This document shows, piece after piece, positions 33,813-41,556 of a stretch of 64,000 nucleotides of DNA. How positions within the stretch are numbered: position 1 is the first letter of the stretch; every line of letters begins with the position of its first letter. The translations under genes and the position numbers were made by a program. A model generated the notes under the pieces. It did not search any database. It saw only the letters and a program-made list of their open reading frames with translations, and was not told the DNA's origin. The DNA is from CAZTDD01 sp964612675 (GTDB lineage: Bacteria > Hinthialibacterota > Hinthialibacteria > Hinthialibacterales > JAKPRU01), in the NCBI GenBank assembly GCA_964612675.1, contig CAZTDD010000008.1:39961-103960 (forward strand), read 5' to 3'.

Positions 33813-34703
33813 ATGCCGATCTCTTTTCCTGTCAGCCGCAGACATTTCATCAAAACCACCCTCGCTGCATCTGCGGGCTATTTGTTCGCAAGCAAAGCTG
33901 GTGCTGCTCCTGAGTCCGGTGCGCAGAGCGGTCATTGGGCCTTTCTGGCCGATACTCACGTTCCCGAAGATCCAAACAATGAATATCGGGGCTTCTTTCC
34001 TTTTACCAACTTCAAACAAGTTACGTCGGAGATCGAGAAGGCCAATCCCGAGGGGGCCGTTATCGTAGGAGATGTCGCACGACTGGAAGGCTTCATGGGA
34101 GACTACGCGAATATACGCGATCTATCGAATTCACTTCGCAGTCAGGTGCCTCTCCATTTCTGCCTGGGAAACCACGACAACCGAAAGAATTTCCTGAATA
34201 CGTTTGCAGAGCTCCCGGGCGAACGTCAGCCGGTCGACGGGAAATTCGTCAATATCGTGGAAACAAACGGTGTTCGACTTCTGTTTCTGGATTCGCTGCT
34301 GTACGTGAATCGGGTTGCCGGACTCTTGGGCAAGAATCAAAGGACCTGGCTCGAAGGGTATCTGGCTGAAACCGACGATACGCCGTTGGTCCTGTTTTTC
34401 CATCATACACTCGGCGATGGGGACGGCGATCTTCTCGACTTCGAAAGACTTATGGCGCTCATCGAGCCGCAATCGAAGGTGAAAGCGCTTGTGTATGGGC
34501 ATTCCCATGTATATCGGTGCGATGACATTGATGGTATCCACTTGATCAATTTGCCCGCCAGTGGCTACAACTTCAACGATAAGGAGCCCATCGGTTGGAT
34601 TGAGGCGAATCTCGCCGGAGAGGGCGTCGACCTGACTCTACACGCCATTGGAGGAGACCAATCCAACGACCGGAAGACGACATCCTTGGAATGGAGGACC
34701 TGA
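33813..34703 (+). CDS. Tat-exported calcineurin-like metallophosphoesterase
   Basis: GGAGG lies nine bases before the ATG. The twin-arginine signal is SRRHFIKTTLAASAGYLF, with cleavage near AGAAP. The five metallophosphoesterase motifs appear in order: FLADTHV (Asp and His), VIVGDVARLEG, LGNHDNRKNF, LFFHHTLGDG and VYGHSHVYR. This is the two-metal site of 3',5'-cyclic phosphodiesterase and purple-acid-phosphatase-like enzymes. It acts outside the cytoplasm on phosphoesters of unknown identity. At 296 residues it is a single domain. It appears to be a one-gene transcript ending at a hairpin near 34738-34782. Confidence 0.9.
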   Translation: MPISFPVSRRHFIKTTLAASAGYLFASKAGAAPESGAQSGHWAFLADTHVPEDPNNEYRGFFPFTNFKQVTSEIEKANPEGAVIVGDVARLEGFMGDYANIRDLSNSLRSQVPLHFCLGNHDNRKNFLNTFAELPGERQPVDGKFVNIVETNGVRLLFLDSLLYVNRVAGLLGKNQRTWLEGYLAETDDTPLVLFFHHTLGDGDGDLLDFERLMALIEPQSKVKALVYGHSHVYRCDDIDGIHLINLPASGYNFNDKEPIGWIEANLAGEGVDLTLHAIGGDQSNDRKTTSLEWRT

Positions 34704-34737
34704 ATACGCCGGTGGCAAACATACAGCGGAACCCACG

Positions 34738-34782
34738 GCCGGTGGATATTTATTAGCGGGAGACACCTCCTGACCCACCGGC
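34738..34782 (+). terminator. Two-part hairpin after the metallophosphoesterase gene
   Basis: GCCGGTGG (34738-34745) pairs with CCACCGGC (34775-34782), and inside it GGAG-acac-CTCC forms a smaller stem. A T-rich stretch (tattgctttt) follows. Position and shape suit a terminator. Confidence 0.45.
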
Positions 34783-34790
34783 TATTGCTT

Positions 34791-34820
34791 TTGCGTTCCG
34801 GGTTCCTTTTGTGTTATTGT
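34791..34820 (+). promoter_or_regulatory. Weak promoter candidate for the aminotransferase gene
   Basis: TTGCGT (34791-34796), an 18-base spacer and TATTGT (34815-34820) lie 37 bases before the ATG at 34857, directly after the preceding terminator hairpin. Confidence 0.3.
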
Positions 34821-34856
34821 TCAATAAGGAAGAACTACAACCGAGGGTGGAGAATT

Positions 34857-36125
34857 ATGACACAAGAACTTGCTATCAATGGCGGTCCGAAAACCATGGA
34901 AGGGCCTCTTCCCACGTGGCCGGCGTTTGATGAGAACACTATCGCTGCGGTCACAGAGCCCCTTCAGACGGGTAAAGTGAATTACTGGACGGGACAGAAA
35001 GGGATGGAATTCGAGGCCAAATTCGCCGAATGGAACGGAACCCGATTTGCCATCAGTACCACCAACGGAACAAGTGCTCTCCATACGGCCCTTGCGGGAT
35101 TGGAAATCGGGCCGGGCGATGAGGTGATCGTCCCTAGCTATACTTTTATTGCTTCGTCCTTCTCGATCTTGCAGGCGGGTGCTGTGCCTCGGTTCGCCGA
35201 TGTGAACAAAAACGACCACTGTATCAGCGTCGAATCCGCCGAGAAACTGATTAATGACAAGACAAGGGCGATCATGGTCGTTCACCTCTACGGCAACGTG
35301 GCGGATATGGACCCGATTCTGGAATTGGCCCAAAAGCACAATCTGTTCGTCGTCGAAGACAACGCCGAGGCCTACGGCGGTGTTTACAAGGAAAAGAAGA
35401 CCGGCTCAATCGGCCATATCGGCGCATGCAGCTTCTGTCAAAATAAAACGTTCACCACGGGCGGTGAGGGCGGCATGGTTACCACCGACGACGAAGAGGT
35501 GGCGTGGCGATGCAGAAGCTTCCGCGACCATGGTTACGACGTCAAGGAACGTCTGCGTCTTCTCGAACTCGAACAAAAACTTCCTTATATTCATACCCGC
35601 CTGGGATGGAACTACCGGATGACCGAGATTCAGTCGATCATCGGTCTGTGTGAATTGGAACGAATCGATACCTGGAATATGCCGCTACGGAAACGGAATG
35701 CCGGAATCCTGATGAGTGAATTGCAGGACATTCCCCAGATTCTTCACCTCCCCATCGACACCCACGAGCGGCAGAACGGCTGGTACGTGTTTCCGATTAC
35801 GCTTGATATCGACAACATGAACTGCGATGTCGATACATTTCTAGCGGCCTTGGGCGCTGAAGGAGCGCCCTGTTGGCGGGTTTTCTGGCCGCAGTGTCAC
35901 ACCGAAGAGGCTTATGTGAACCATAACGGGTTCGGAAAATCGAAGTTCCCCTTTGTCAGTCAACATCATCCTGAGCCGATCGACTATACTCAGGTGGATG
36001 TTCCGAACGCCATCTGGCACCAGGCACGCACTTTTATCACATTCATCTTTCCAACGTATGAAGAGCAGCATATGCAGGGAATCGCGAAGGCGATCAAAAA
36101 GGTGATCGGGGCCTACGCGAGATAG
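34857..36125 (+). CDS. DegT/DnrJ/EryC1/StrS-family PLP aminotransferase-like protein
   Basis: The ATG at 34857 has GGTGGAG upstream and gives the usual N-terminus LAINGGPKTM. Fold-type I sugar aminotransferase motifs are present: NYWTGQKGMEFEAKFAEW, TTNGTSALHTAL, DEVIVPSYTF, VVEDNAEAYGG (PLP Asp) and SFCQNKTFTTGGEGG, with Lys as the PLP Schiff-base residue. RLGWNYRMTEIQSIIG is also conserved. Such enzymes aminate keto-sugars, and some catalyse dehydration. With the Gfo/Idh/MocA dehydrogenase 65 bases downstream it may convert an amino- or keto-sugar. The absence of nucleotide-sugar genes nearby leaves open a catabolic role. Confidence 0.9.
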   Translation: MTQELAINGGPKTMEGPLPTWPAFDENTIAAVTEPLQTGKVNYWTGQKGMEFEAKFAEWNGTRFAISTTNGTSALHTALAGLEIGPGDEVIVPSYTFIASSFSILQAGAVPRFADVNKNDHCISVESAEKLINDKTRAIMVVHLYGNVADMDPILELAQKHNLFVVEDNAEAYGGVYKEKKTGSIGHIGACSFCQNKTFTTGGEGGMVTTDDEEVAWRCRSFRDHGYDVKERLRLLELEQKLPYIHTRLGWNYRMTEIQSIIGLCELERIDTWNMPLRKRNAGILMSELQDIPQILHLPIDTHERQNGWYVFPITLDIDNMNCDVDTFLAALGAEGAPCWRVFWPQCHTEEAYVNHNGFGKSKFPFVSQHHPEPIDYTQVDVPNAIWHQARTFITFIFPTYEEQHMQGIAKAIKKVIGAYAR

Positions 36126-36189
36126 GCCGGCGGCAAGTGGATCGATCCGACAACCGAGACAAGAGAGGACGAGAAACGGGACGGGCATT

Positions 36190-37242
36190 ATGAAAGCAAA
36201 ATGGGCTGTTTGTGGATCGGGTGGAATCGCGCGGCGTCGGACCATACCGGAAGGTATCGTACCGGCCGATAACGCCGAACTCGTTGCGGTGTATGACGTC
36301 GACCAGCGCGTGAATCGAGCGGTTTCCGAGGAGTTCCATGTCCCGGCCGTCTCCAGCGAAGAGGAATTGCTGAAGACCGATTGCGACATCATCTATATTT
36401 CGACACCGGCTCATCTGCATTGCGATCAGGCGATTCGTGCGGCTCAGGCCGGAAAACACGTTTTCTGTGAGAAACCTCTGGGGCTCACCGTGCCGGAAGC
36501 CAATCAGATACGAAGTACGTGCATCGAGCGGGACGTGAAACTCGGCGTAGGATTGATGATGCGTTTTCATGCGTATCATAAAGAAGCGCTGAAAATGATC
36601 CGCCGGGGCGATATAGGCATTCCTGTTTTCGGACGGGCGCAGCTCTCTTGCTGGTATCCACCGATTGAGAACGCGTGGCGGCAGGATCCTAGCCTTGGTG
36701 GCGGGGGCAGCCTCATGGACCTGGGCGGGCATTGTATCGATTTGTTGGAGATGTTTTTCGGTCCCGTTCGCCGTGTCTGTTGCATGACAGCAAATCTGGT
36801 TCAGACATATCGAAGCGAGGATACGGCCGTCTTGGTTTTGGAATTCGCTAACGGGGCAAAGGGATCCGTAGATAATCTGTTTAATGTGCCAGACATAAGT
36901 TCGAAAAACCGTCTCGAACTATATGGTTCGAAAGGAAGTATCCTGGCTGAAGGAACCATTGGACAGGGCGATGCCGGAGATATGGTCGCGTTGATTGAAC
37001 AGGCGGATACGGGGTATGAGGCGCAACAGGAACGTTCCGGCGGAAATGGAAAGAAAATCGCTCCCGAACCGGTGAATCCTTACCGTGCCGAAGTAGAATC
37101 GTTCTCGAAAGCAGTGCTCGATAATTCGTATCCGGTTGTCGGAGGACACCTTGGCGTTTGGAGTCAAATTGTCTTAGCTGCATGTTATGAATCGGCTGCA
37201 ACTGGAAAGGTAGTGGATCTTCCCTCGTGCCCTGAGAATTGA
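36190..37242 (+). CDS. Gfo/Idh/MocA-family oxidoreductase
   Basis: The Rossmann start WAVCGSGGIARRRTIP is followed by IIYISTPAHLHCDQA, GKHVFCEKPLGLT (the family EKP motif with catalytic Lys) and a C-terminal alpha/beta domain with GGGGSLMDLGGHCIDLL, whose Asp and His belong to the substrate site. The 350-residue length is normal. Members oxidise or reduce hydroxyl/keto groups of sugars and inositols with NAD(P). It lies 65 bases after the aminotransferase gene and probably shares its transcript. A repeat element begins at its stop codon. The substrate is not predictable. Confidence 0.92.
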   Translation: MKAKWAVCGSGGIARRRTIPEGIVPADNAELVAVYDVDQRVNRAVSEEFHVPAVSSEEELLKTDCDIIYISTPAHLHCDQAIRAAQAGKHVFCEKPLGLTVPEANQIRSTCIERDVKLGVGLMMRFHAYHKEALKMIRRGDIGIPVFGRAQLSCWYPPIENAWRQDPSLGGGGSLMDLGGHCIDLLEMFFGPVRRVCCMTANLVQTYRSEDTAVLVLEFANGAKGSVDNLFNVPDISSKNRLELYGSKGSILAEGTIGQGDAGDMVALIEQADTGYEAQQERSGGNGKKIAPEPVNPYRAEVESFSKAVLDNSYPVVGGHLGVWSQIVLAACYESAATGKVVDLPSCPEN

Positions 37243-37423
37243 CGGCACCGCAAAAAGTGAGGTGTCAACCCCCTCTGAATCTCCCCTGCCTTTGGCCACG
37301 CAAGCGTGTGCCTCTTGGGGGAGAAAACGCTGCAGACACGCTCGTTTCTTTTTCCTCCCCCGAAGATCGGGGGAGGTTAGGAGGGGGTTGAAATTCGTAT
37401 TCCCGACTTTTTGCGATGGCGCC
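37241..37423. repeat. MITE-like palindromic element with nested inverted repeats
   Basis: Outer CGCAAAAAGT (37249-37258) and ACTTTTTGCG (37406-37415) are inverted. Inside them TCAACCCCCTC (37265-37275) pairs with GAGGGGGTTGA (37381-37391), and CCTCCCCCGA-aga-TCGGGGGAGG (37354-37376) forms a perfect central hairpin. The left 100 bases match 63890-64000 closely, including gctgcagacacgctcgtttc. Relative to that copy, this one has a short insertion (ccacgcaagcgtgtgcc region). No transposase or gene lies within it. Confidence 0.75.
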
Positions 37424-37443
37424 AAAATTAATAGACCCAAAGC

Positions 37444-38433
37444 CTAGCCACCGCAGTGAGGACAGAAATCATCACCGTGAATCATGGGCTGATTCTCGTA
37501 CATGATTCCGCGCGCACCAAACGTTGCGCAATTCCGAGCGGCGTCTCTCTGGCCGTTTTGCAGCAAGTCTTCTAATCTCGTCCTGTTCTCTATAACGTTT
37601 GGTAGAGAATTGTTTTGTCCGCACGAATCGATTAGTGCGGCGGTGAGCCAATCCCCTCCACCGGCGGCGTCTTTGAAATCTGAAACGCTTTCGGCCCGTA
37701 AATTTCGCCACCCGGAGCGACCGCTGCGAGTGTGCGTTCGATAAAAAAGCCCTTCTTTACCCGTTGTTTCGATTTCCATCGGGACGTTCGTATTGTCGGA
37801 AAATCGACGTATACCTGACCTTCGCTCTGAAGAATATTTTAAAATATCCGATAATCCGACTGATTCTTCGAACAATGTTTCATCTTCGATGCGATTGGGT
37901 TCAAAGACGATCAAACAGGATTGTCTCTTCAATTCCCGTGCGGCTATGATCGCGGCCTCGGATGTCTTGTCAAAATAGAAAACGTCGATTCTTGACGGCA
38001 ATTTGTCAAAGACGGTATTTAAGTCAGTAAGATTCAAAGGTGAGTACGCGGGCATCTGTTTTTGACATCGTGGACAATACTTCCCGAAGAAATGTCCATT
38101 TTCTTTGTGATGGAGGATATACGTTGGAGTGTCTATTTCCGGACGCCGCAAAACCAGCTCGGTATCGATATTCCAGGTCTGCAGATCCCTGATTACATAC
38201 TCCGCTGCTCTGTCCTTGCCAATCAGCGAAATCGGAACGGCGCACCATCCTCGCGTTTGGAGAATAATCAGCGTATTGATATATCCCCCTGCGCTGAGCG
38301 CCGGGGCTTCGCCGTTTTCCATGTCCATGACGTCGAGGCAGAGCATTCCCGTGCCGGCGACAACCGGCTTTGAATGACTCGGTCCAGGGGGGATTTCTTG
38401 AGTCTGCTTTTTATCCGTGCCGGAACATCTCAT
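37444..38433 (-). CDS. PfkB-family carbohydrate kinase with two CPxC pairs
   Basis: The ribokinase-like fold is shown by VVAGTGMLCLDVM near the start, SAGGYINTLIIL (substrate and dimer region), VPISLIGKDRAAEYV, and near the end DAAGGGDWLTAAL, equivalent to the family DTxGAGD motif with the catalytic Asp kept. Two cysteine pairs stand out: YCPRCQ (Cys120, Cys123) in the lid region and FCPHCGG (Cys324, Cys327) at the very C-terminus, a typical zinc-ribbon pattern not usual in PfkB kinases. It probably phosphorylates a sugar or nucleoside. The start overlaps the DUF155 gene end by 23 bases and no clear ribosome-binding site precedes it, so the start is approximate. Confidence 0.85.
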   Translation of the reverse strand: MRCSGTDKKQTQEIPPGPSHSKPVVAGTGMLCLDVMDMENGEAPALSAGGYINTLIILQTRGWCAVPISLIGKDRAAEYVIRDLQTWNIDTELVLRRPEIDTPTYILHHKENGHFFGKYCPRCQKQMPAYSPLNLTDLNTVFDKLPSRIDVFYFDKTSEAAIIAARELKRQSCLIVFEPNRIEDETLFEESVGLSDILKYSSERRSGIRRFSDNTNVPMEIETTGKEGLFYRTHTRSGRSGWRNLRAESVSDFKDAAGGGDWLTAALIDSCGQNNSLPNVIENRTRLEDLLQNGQRDAARNCATFGARGIMYENQPMIHGDDFCPHCGG

Positions 38434-39211
38434 AGAGCATTATAATTATCTCTACCAAAATCAATATGACAATATACCATTCAACGCGCAGACTCCGACG
38501 GTTCTGCAGAAGTTCCAAGGAGGTGTGGGCTGTACGGGAGATCAGTTCGAGTTTCCGTTCCAGGGCGGAATGGCGTTCGCTGATTTCAAATTCCTCTTCA
38601 AGCCGCAAATACAATCTCTCGAGTTCAGGATGTTCCCAGAGCAACTCCGGTTTATCGGTAACCTCGGCTCGACCGACCATATTCTGCTCGCTGATCAGGG
38701 TGTCCCCGATTTGCCGCGCCAGGGCCCGTGCATATCTGCCCACTTTACTACTCCGTCCTAAGTTCAAGGCGAGCGGTTCGATTCGGTCGAAAATGCCTGT
38801 GATTTTCGATTCGTATCTCGCGAGTACCACGCTCTTTGCAAGGACGTCCGCAACGAGCTGGAGCCTCTCGATTGTGATTTCCGGAAGGGAGACTGTGTTG
38901 CCCTCCATCCCTTCGCGGGCTTCTGTGCTGATTTCAATGCCAACATCCTCCGATTCAGGAAGGCTATGCGGTTTCATTATCATCGGACGTAAATGATTCA
39001 TAAACGTTGCTTCTTCCATCGCGGCGACGTCGAAAAGTACCACGACTCCGTACCGGAACAGGACCGCGACCCCACCGCCGCGAACCGCCAACGCGACCGG
39101 ATGAGAGGCCAGACGATCAGATTTCTCCAAGGACCTCAGGTCGATTCGCTCTCCGACGAGAAGAGCACGGGCAGTGAATTTCGTTGGATTCGTTATTGGC
39201 AGATCACTCAT
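38411..39211 (-). CDS. DUF155/RMND1-family membrane protein
   Basis: The start at 39211 has GGAG five bases upstream and removes a poorly supported 104-residue extension. The family block is clear: VAVLFRYGVVVLFDV, ARYESKITGIFDRIEP, RYARALARQIGDTLISEQ, DKPELLWEHPELERLY and HTSLELLQNRRSLRVEWYIV, ending in a membrane helix (VILILVEIIIMLYEMF). Yeast and human relatives (Sif2, RMND1) sit in membranes and mitochondria and support translation or meiosis functions; the bacterial role is unknown. It overlaps the downstream PfkB-type gene, so the two are probably co-transcribed. Confidence 0.9.
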   Translation of the reverse strand: MSDLPITNPTKFTARALLVGERIDLRSLEKSDRLASHPVALAVRGGGVAVLFRYGVVVLFDVAAMEEATFMNHLRPMIMKPHSLPESEDVGIEISTEAREGMEGNTVSLPEITIERLQLVADVLAKSVVLARYESKITGIFDRIEPLALNLGRSSKVGRYARALARQIGDTLISEQNMVGRAEVTDKPELLWEHPELERLYLRLEEEFEISERHSALERKLELISRTAHTSLELLQNRRSLRVEWYIVILILVEIIIMLYEMFRHG

Positions 39212-39282
39212 CGCGACTCCGGACCGGCACTGGCGGCGAACGCACTTAGATAGGGGGCCTTTCATGTATTTCCGTACAGCTG

Positions 39283-39334
39283 CGGTGGGAAACGACCTCG
39301 CCTTGCGTAGGCGTTCGACGAACGCATCCCACCG
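39283..39334. other. Compound hairpin upstream of the GH42 gene
   Basis: CGGTGGGA (39283-39290) pairs with TCCCACCG (39327-39334) and encloses GCGTTC-gac-GAACGC (39311-39325). It lies between divergent genes, about 180 bases before the GH42 start. It could be a REP-like repeat or structured leader; the rest of the 300-base gap shows nothing recognisable. Confidence 0.4.
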
Positions 39335-39511
39335 AAAACATGGCGATTGTATCGCAATCCGTGAAAGGTTTCTATTTGACCGTCTCCAGTACGAGATGGC
39401 CCTTGTCATGTGAAGAAAGTGGAAAAGGCTTGCAACTCCGTAATCTGCAATGCTACTTTCAACCCGGAATACTGCGTCTCCGACGCAACCGAACCGGGAG
39501 AGTGTCGTCAA

Positions 39512-41515
39512 ATGAAGAGACAATTGTTCGAAAACCTATACCACGGAGCTGCGTACTATCCCGAGCTGTGGATGGACAAGATTGATGAAGACATCCGGTT
39601 GATGAAGGAAGTCGGTATTAACCTGGTACGAGTGGCGGAGTTTGCCTGGTCGAGAATGGAGCCGCAGGACGGCGTCTTTACCTTCGACTGGCTCCAGGAG
39701 GTCCTCGACAAAACGTATGATGCGGGAATCATGACGATTCTATGTACCCCGACTCCTACGCCGCCTGTTTGGCTGACCGAAAAACACCCGGAAGTGCTTT
39801 ATGTGGACCGTTCCGGTCAGCGTCACGTTCATGGTTCGCGCCAACATATTTGTCCCAGCTCTCCTGTTTTTCGGATGTACTCCCGCCGTATCGTTCGCCA
39901 AATGGCGAAACGGTTCGGCCGTCATCCCGGCGTCATCGGCTGGCAAACGGATAACGAATTCTACTGTCACAACCCGAATTCATTCAGCGAAGCGGCGCAC
40001 CGCGAATGGCACCGATGGCTCCGCGAGCGCTACAGAACCATCGAGAAACTGAATGAAGCATGGAACGCCGATATCTGGAGCGAGACGTACCAGCGTTTCG
40101 ATCAAGTTCCCCAACCGACCGCAACGCCGTTCGGACGTCACAATTGTTCGTTGGAGTCCGCATACAAACGATTCGGTTCGGACAGCATCGTGGCATTCCA
40201 GAAAGACCAAATCGATATTATCCACGAATATTCGGACGCGCCGGTCACTCACGACACGATGCCGCCCTGGCACCCGTTGGATAACGACGATCTGTTTGAA
40301 GATCTCGACTTCTGCGCGGTTAACGCCTATTTCCCTTACGATTCCTTTTGGAAGTTCATACGTGAGTTCGACTGGCAGCGTGTTCGAAAACCCGGCCTGC
40401 CGTTTGTGATTTTAGAGACATCGCCGTGTTATCCCGGTTCGGTCGAAGCACGACATCGGCCTCATCCCGACGGTTTTCTTCGTGCGGAGGGGCTGACGGC
40501 TCTAGGCCTCGGTGCCACAGGTTTCGAGTATTGGCTCTGGCGTCAGCAGCGTGGAGGTGTCGAGATGGTCCATGGCTCCGTTGTCTCGTCATCGGGGAAG
40601 CCGACCATCGGATGGCGAAATGTAGCGCAACTGTCCGACGCCATGGGAAAGGCTAAGGAGTTTCTACTCCAGGTACCTCCTGCAAAAGCGGAATTCGCTC
40701 TGCATTATTCCACACGCAGTAAGTTCATTTTGGGCACCGAACCGATGATGCCCGGTTCGAACGAACTGGAACTTCACTGGGAGGAAGCCTACCGTCCGAT
40801 TCTCGAAGCGGGCATCTATCGTGACATCATTTTTGAGCGTGCGGATGTCTCTCCGTATCGTGCGGTGTTTACGCCCTATATGCCTGTGATCGACGACCAA
40901 ATGGTTCAGAAGATGGAGACTTTCGTTCGTTCCGGTGGCACCTGGATCGTCGGACCGCTTTCAGGATATCGAACCGAAGAACACACAGTCCACACTGATG
41001 CGATCCTGGGAAAACTCGAGACTCTCGCGGGGGTGGAGACGCTGTACGAGGTGCCGATCTACGATTTAGAGGTGACCGGTACGCTAGAGGATCGCCAAAC
41101 GTCTCTAGAAGGATTCGCTTTCGCGTTCAAAGCGCTCGATTCCGATGTCCTGGGGAGTTTTGAGAACGGACCCGCTGCAGGGGATGCGTGGGTAACAGAG
41201 CGCAAACTCGGCAGTGGGCGTCTGATCCTCTTGGGGGCCGCACCCGATCACGAGTCGCTTGCGCGCTTGTTCCAACGTGCCGCCGCCGGAACGCCGTTCC
41301 GGCACAGCTCGGATGTGACATGGGGAAGTATCGTTGCGCCCCGTGAGGGAAATGGCCGGAGTGGATGGGTTGTCGTGAATTGGGACGGTAAGGGAGGCGC
41401 TGTCACTCTTCCATCCAACGCAAAGGATCATCTGACAGGCAAAGAAATCTCTGCCGGTCGTCTCGATTTACAGCCGTTTGACGCTTACGTACTGGAATGG
41501 AGTCCGACCTCATAG
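39512..41515 (+). CDS. GH42 beta-galactosidase-like glycosidase
   Basis: The ATG at 39512, with GGGAGAG nine bases upstream, starts MKRQLFENLYHGAAYYPELW, typical of GH42. LVRVAEFAWSRMEPQDG, LCTPTPTPPVWL and IGWQTDNEFYCH (acid/base Glu) are conserved, and FVILETSPCYPG carries the likely nucleophile Glu. The trimerisation and C-terminal beta domains follow, with a total near 667 residues, the family norm. There is no signal peptide, so it is probably cytosolic and hydrolyses beta-galactosides taken up by transporters. It stands alone on the plus strand. Galactose specificity is the family default and not proven here. Confidence 0.93.
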   Translation: MKRQLFENLYHGAAYYPELWMDKIDEDIRLMKEVGINLVRVAEFAWSRMEPQDGVFTFDWLQEVLDKTYDAGIMTILCTPTPTPPVWLTEKHPEVLYVDRSGQRHVHGSRQHICPSSPVFRMYSRRIVRQMAKRFGRHPGVIGWQTDNEFYCHNPNSFSEAAHREWHRWLRERYRTIEKLNEAWNADIWSETYQRFDQVPQPTATPFGRHNCSLESAYKRFGSDSIVAFQKDQIDIIHEYSDAPVTHDTMPPWHPLDNDDLFEDLDFCAVNAYFPYDSFWKFIREFDWQRVRKPGLPFVILETSPCYPGSVEARHRPHPDGFLRAEGLTALGLGATGFEYWLWRQQRGGVEMVHGSVVSSSGKPTIGWRNVAQLSDAMGKAKEFLLQVPPAKAEFALHYSTRSKFILGTEPMMPGSNELELHWEEAYRPILEAGIYRDIIFERADVSPYRAVFTPYMPVIDDQMVQKMETFVRSGGTWIVGPLSGYRTEEHTVHTDAILGKLETLAGVETLYEVPIYDLEVTGTLEDRQTSLEGFAFAFKALDSDVLGSFENGPAAGDAWVTERKLGSGRLILLGAAPDHESLARLFQRAAAGTPFRHSSDVTWGSIVAPREGNGRSGWVVVNWDGKGGAVTLPSNAKDHLTGKEISAGRLDLQPFDAYVLEWSPTS

Positions 41516-41556
41516 CGGAAACAGGCGAACATCGGTAAATCAAACAAGCATATGAA

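Noticed and set aside
33486..34019. Minus-strand frame encoding EGEPPGEPV-type peptide
   Set aside because: It translates a dispersed repeat and then runs antisense through the metallophosphoesterase gene; a known annotation artefact.
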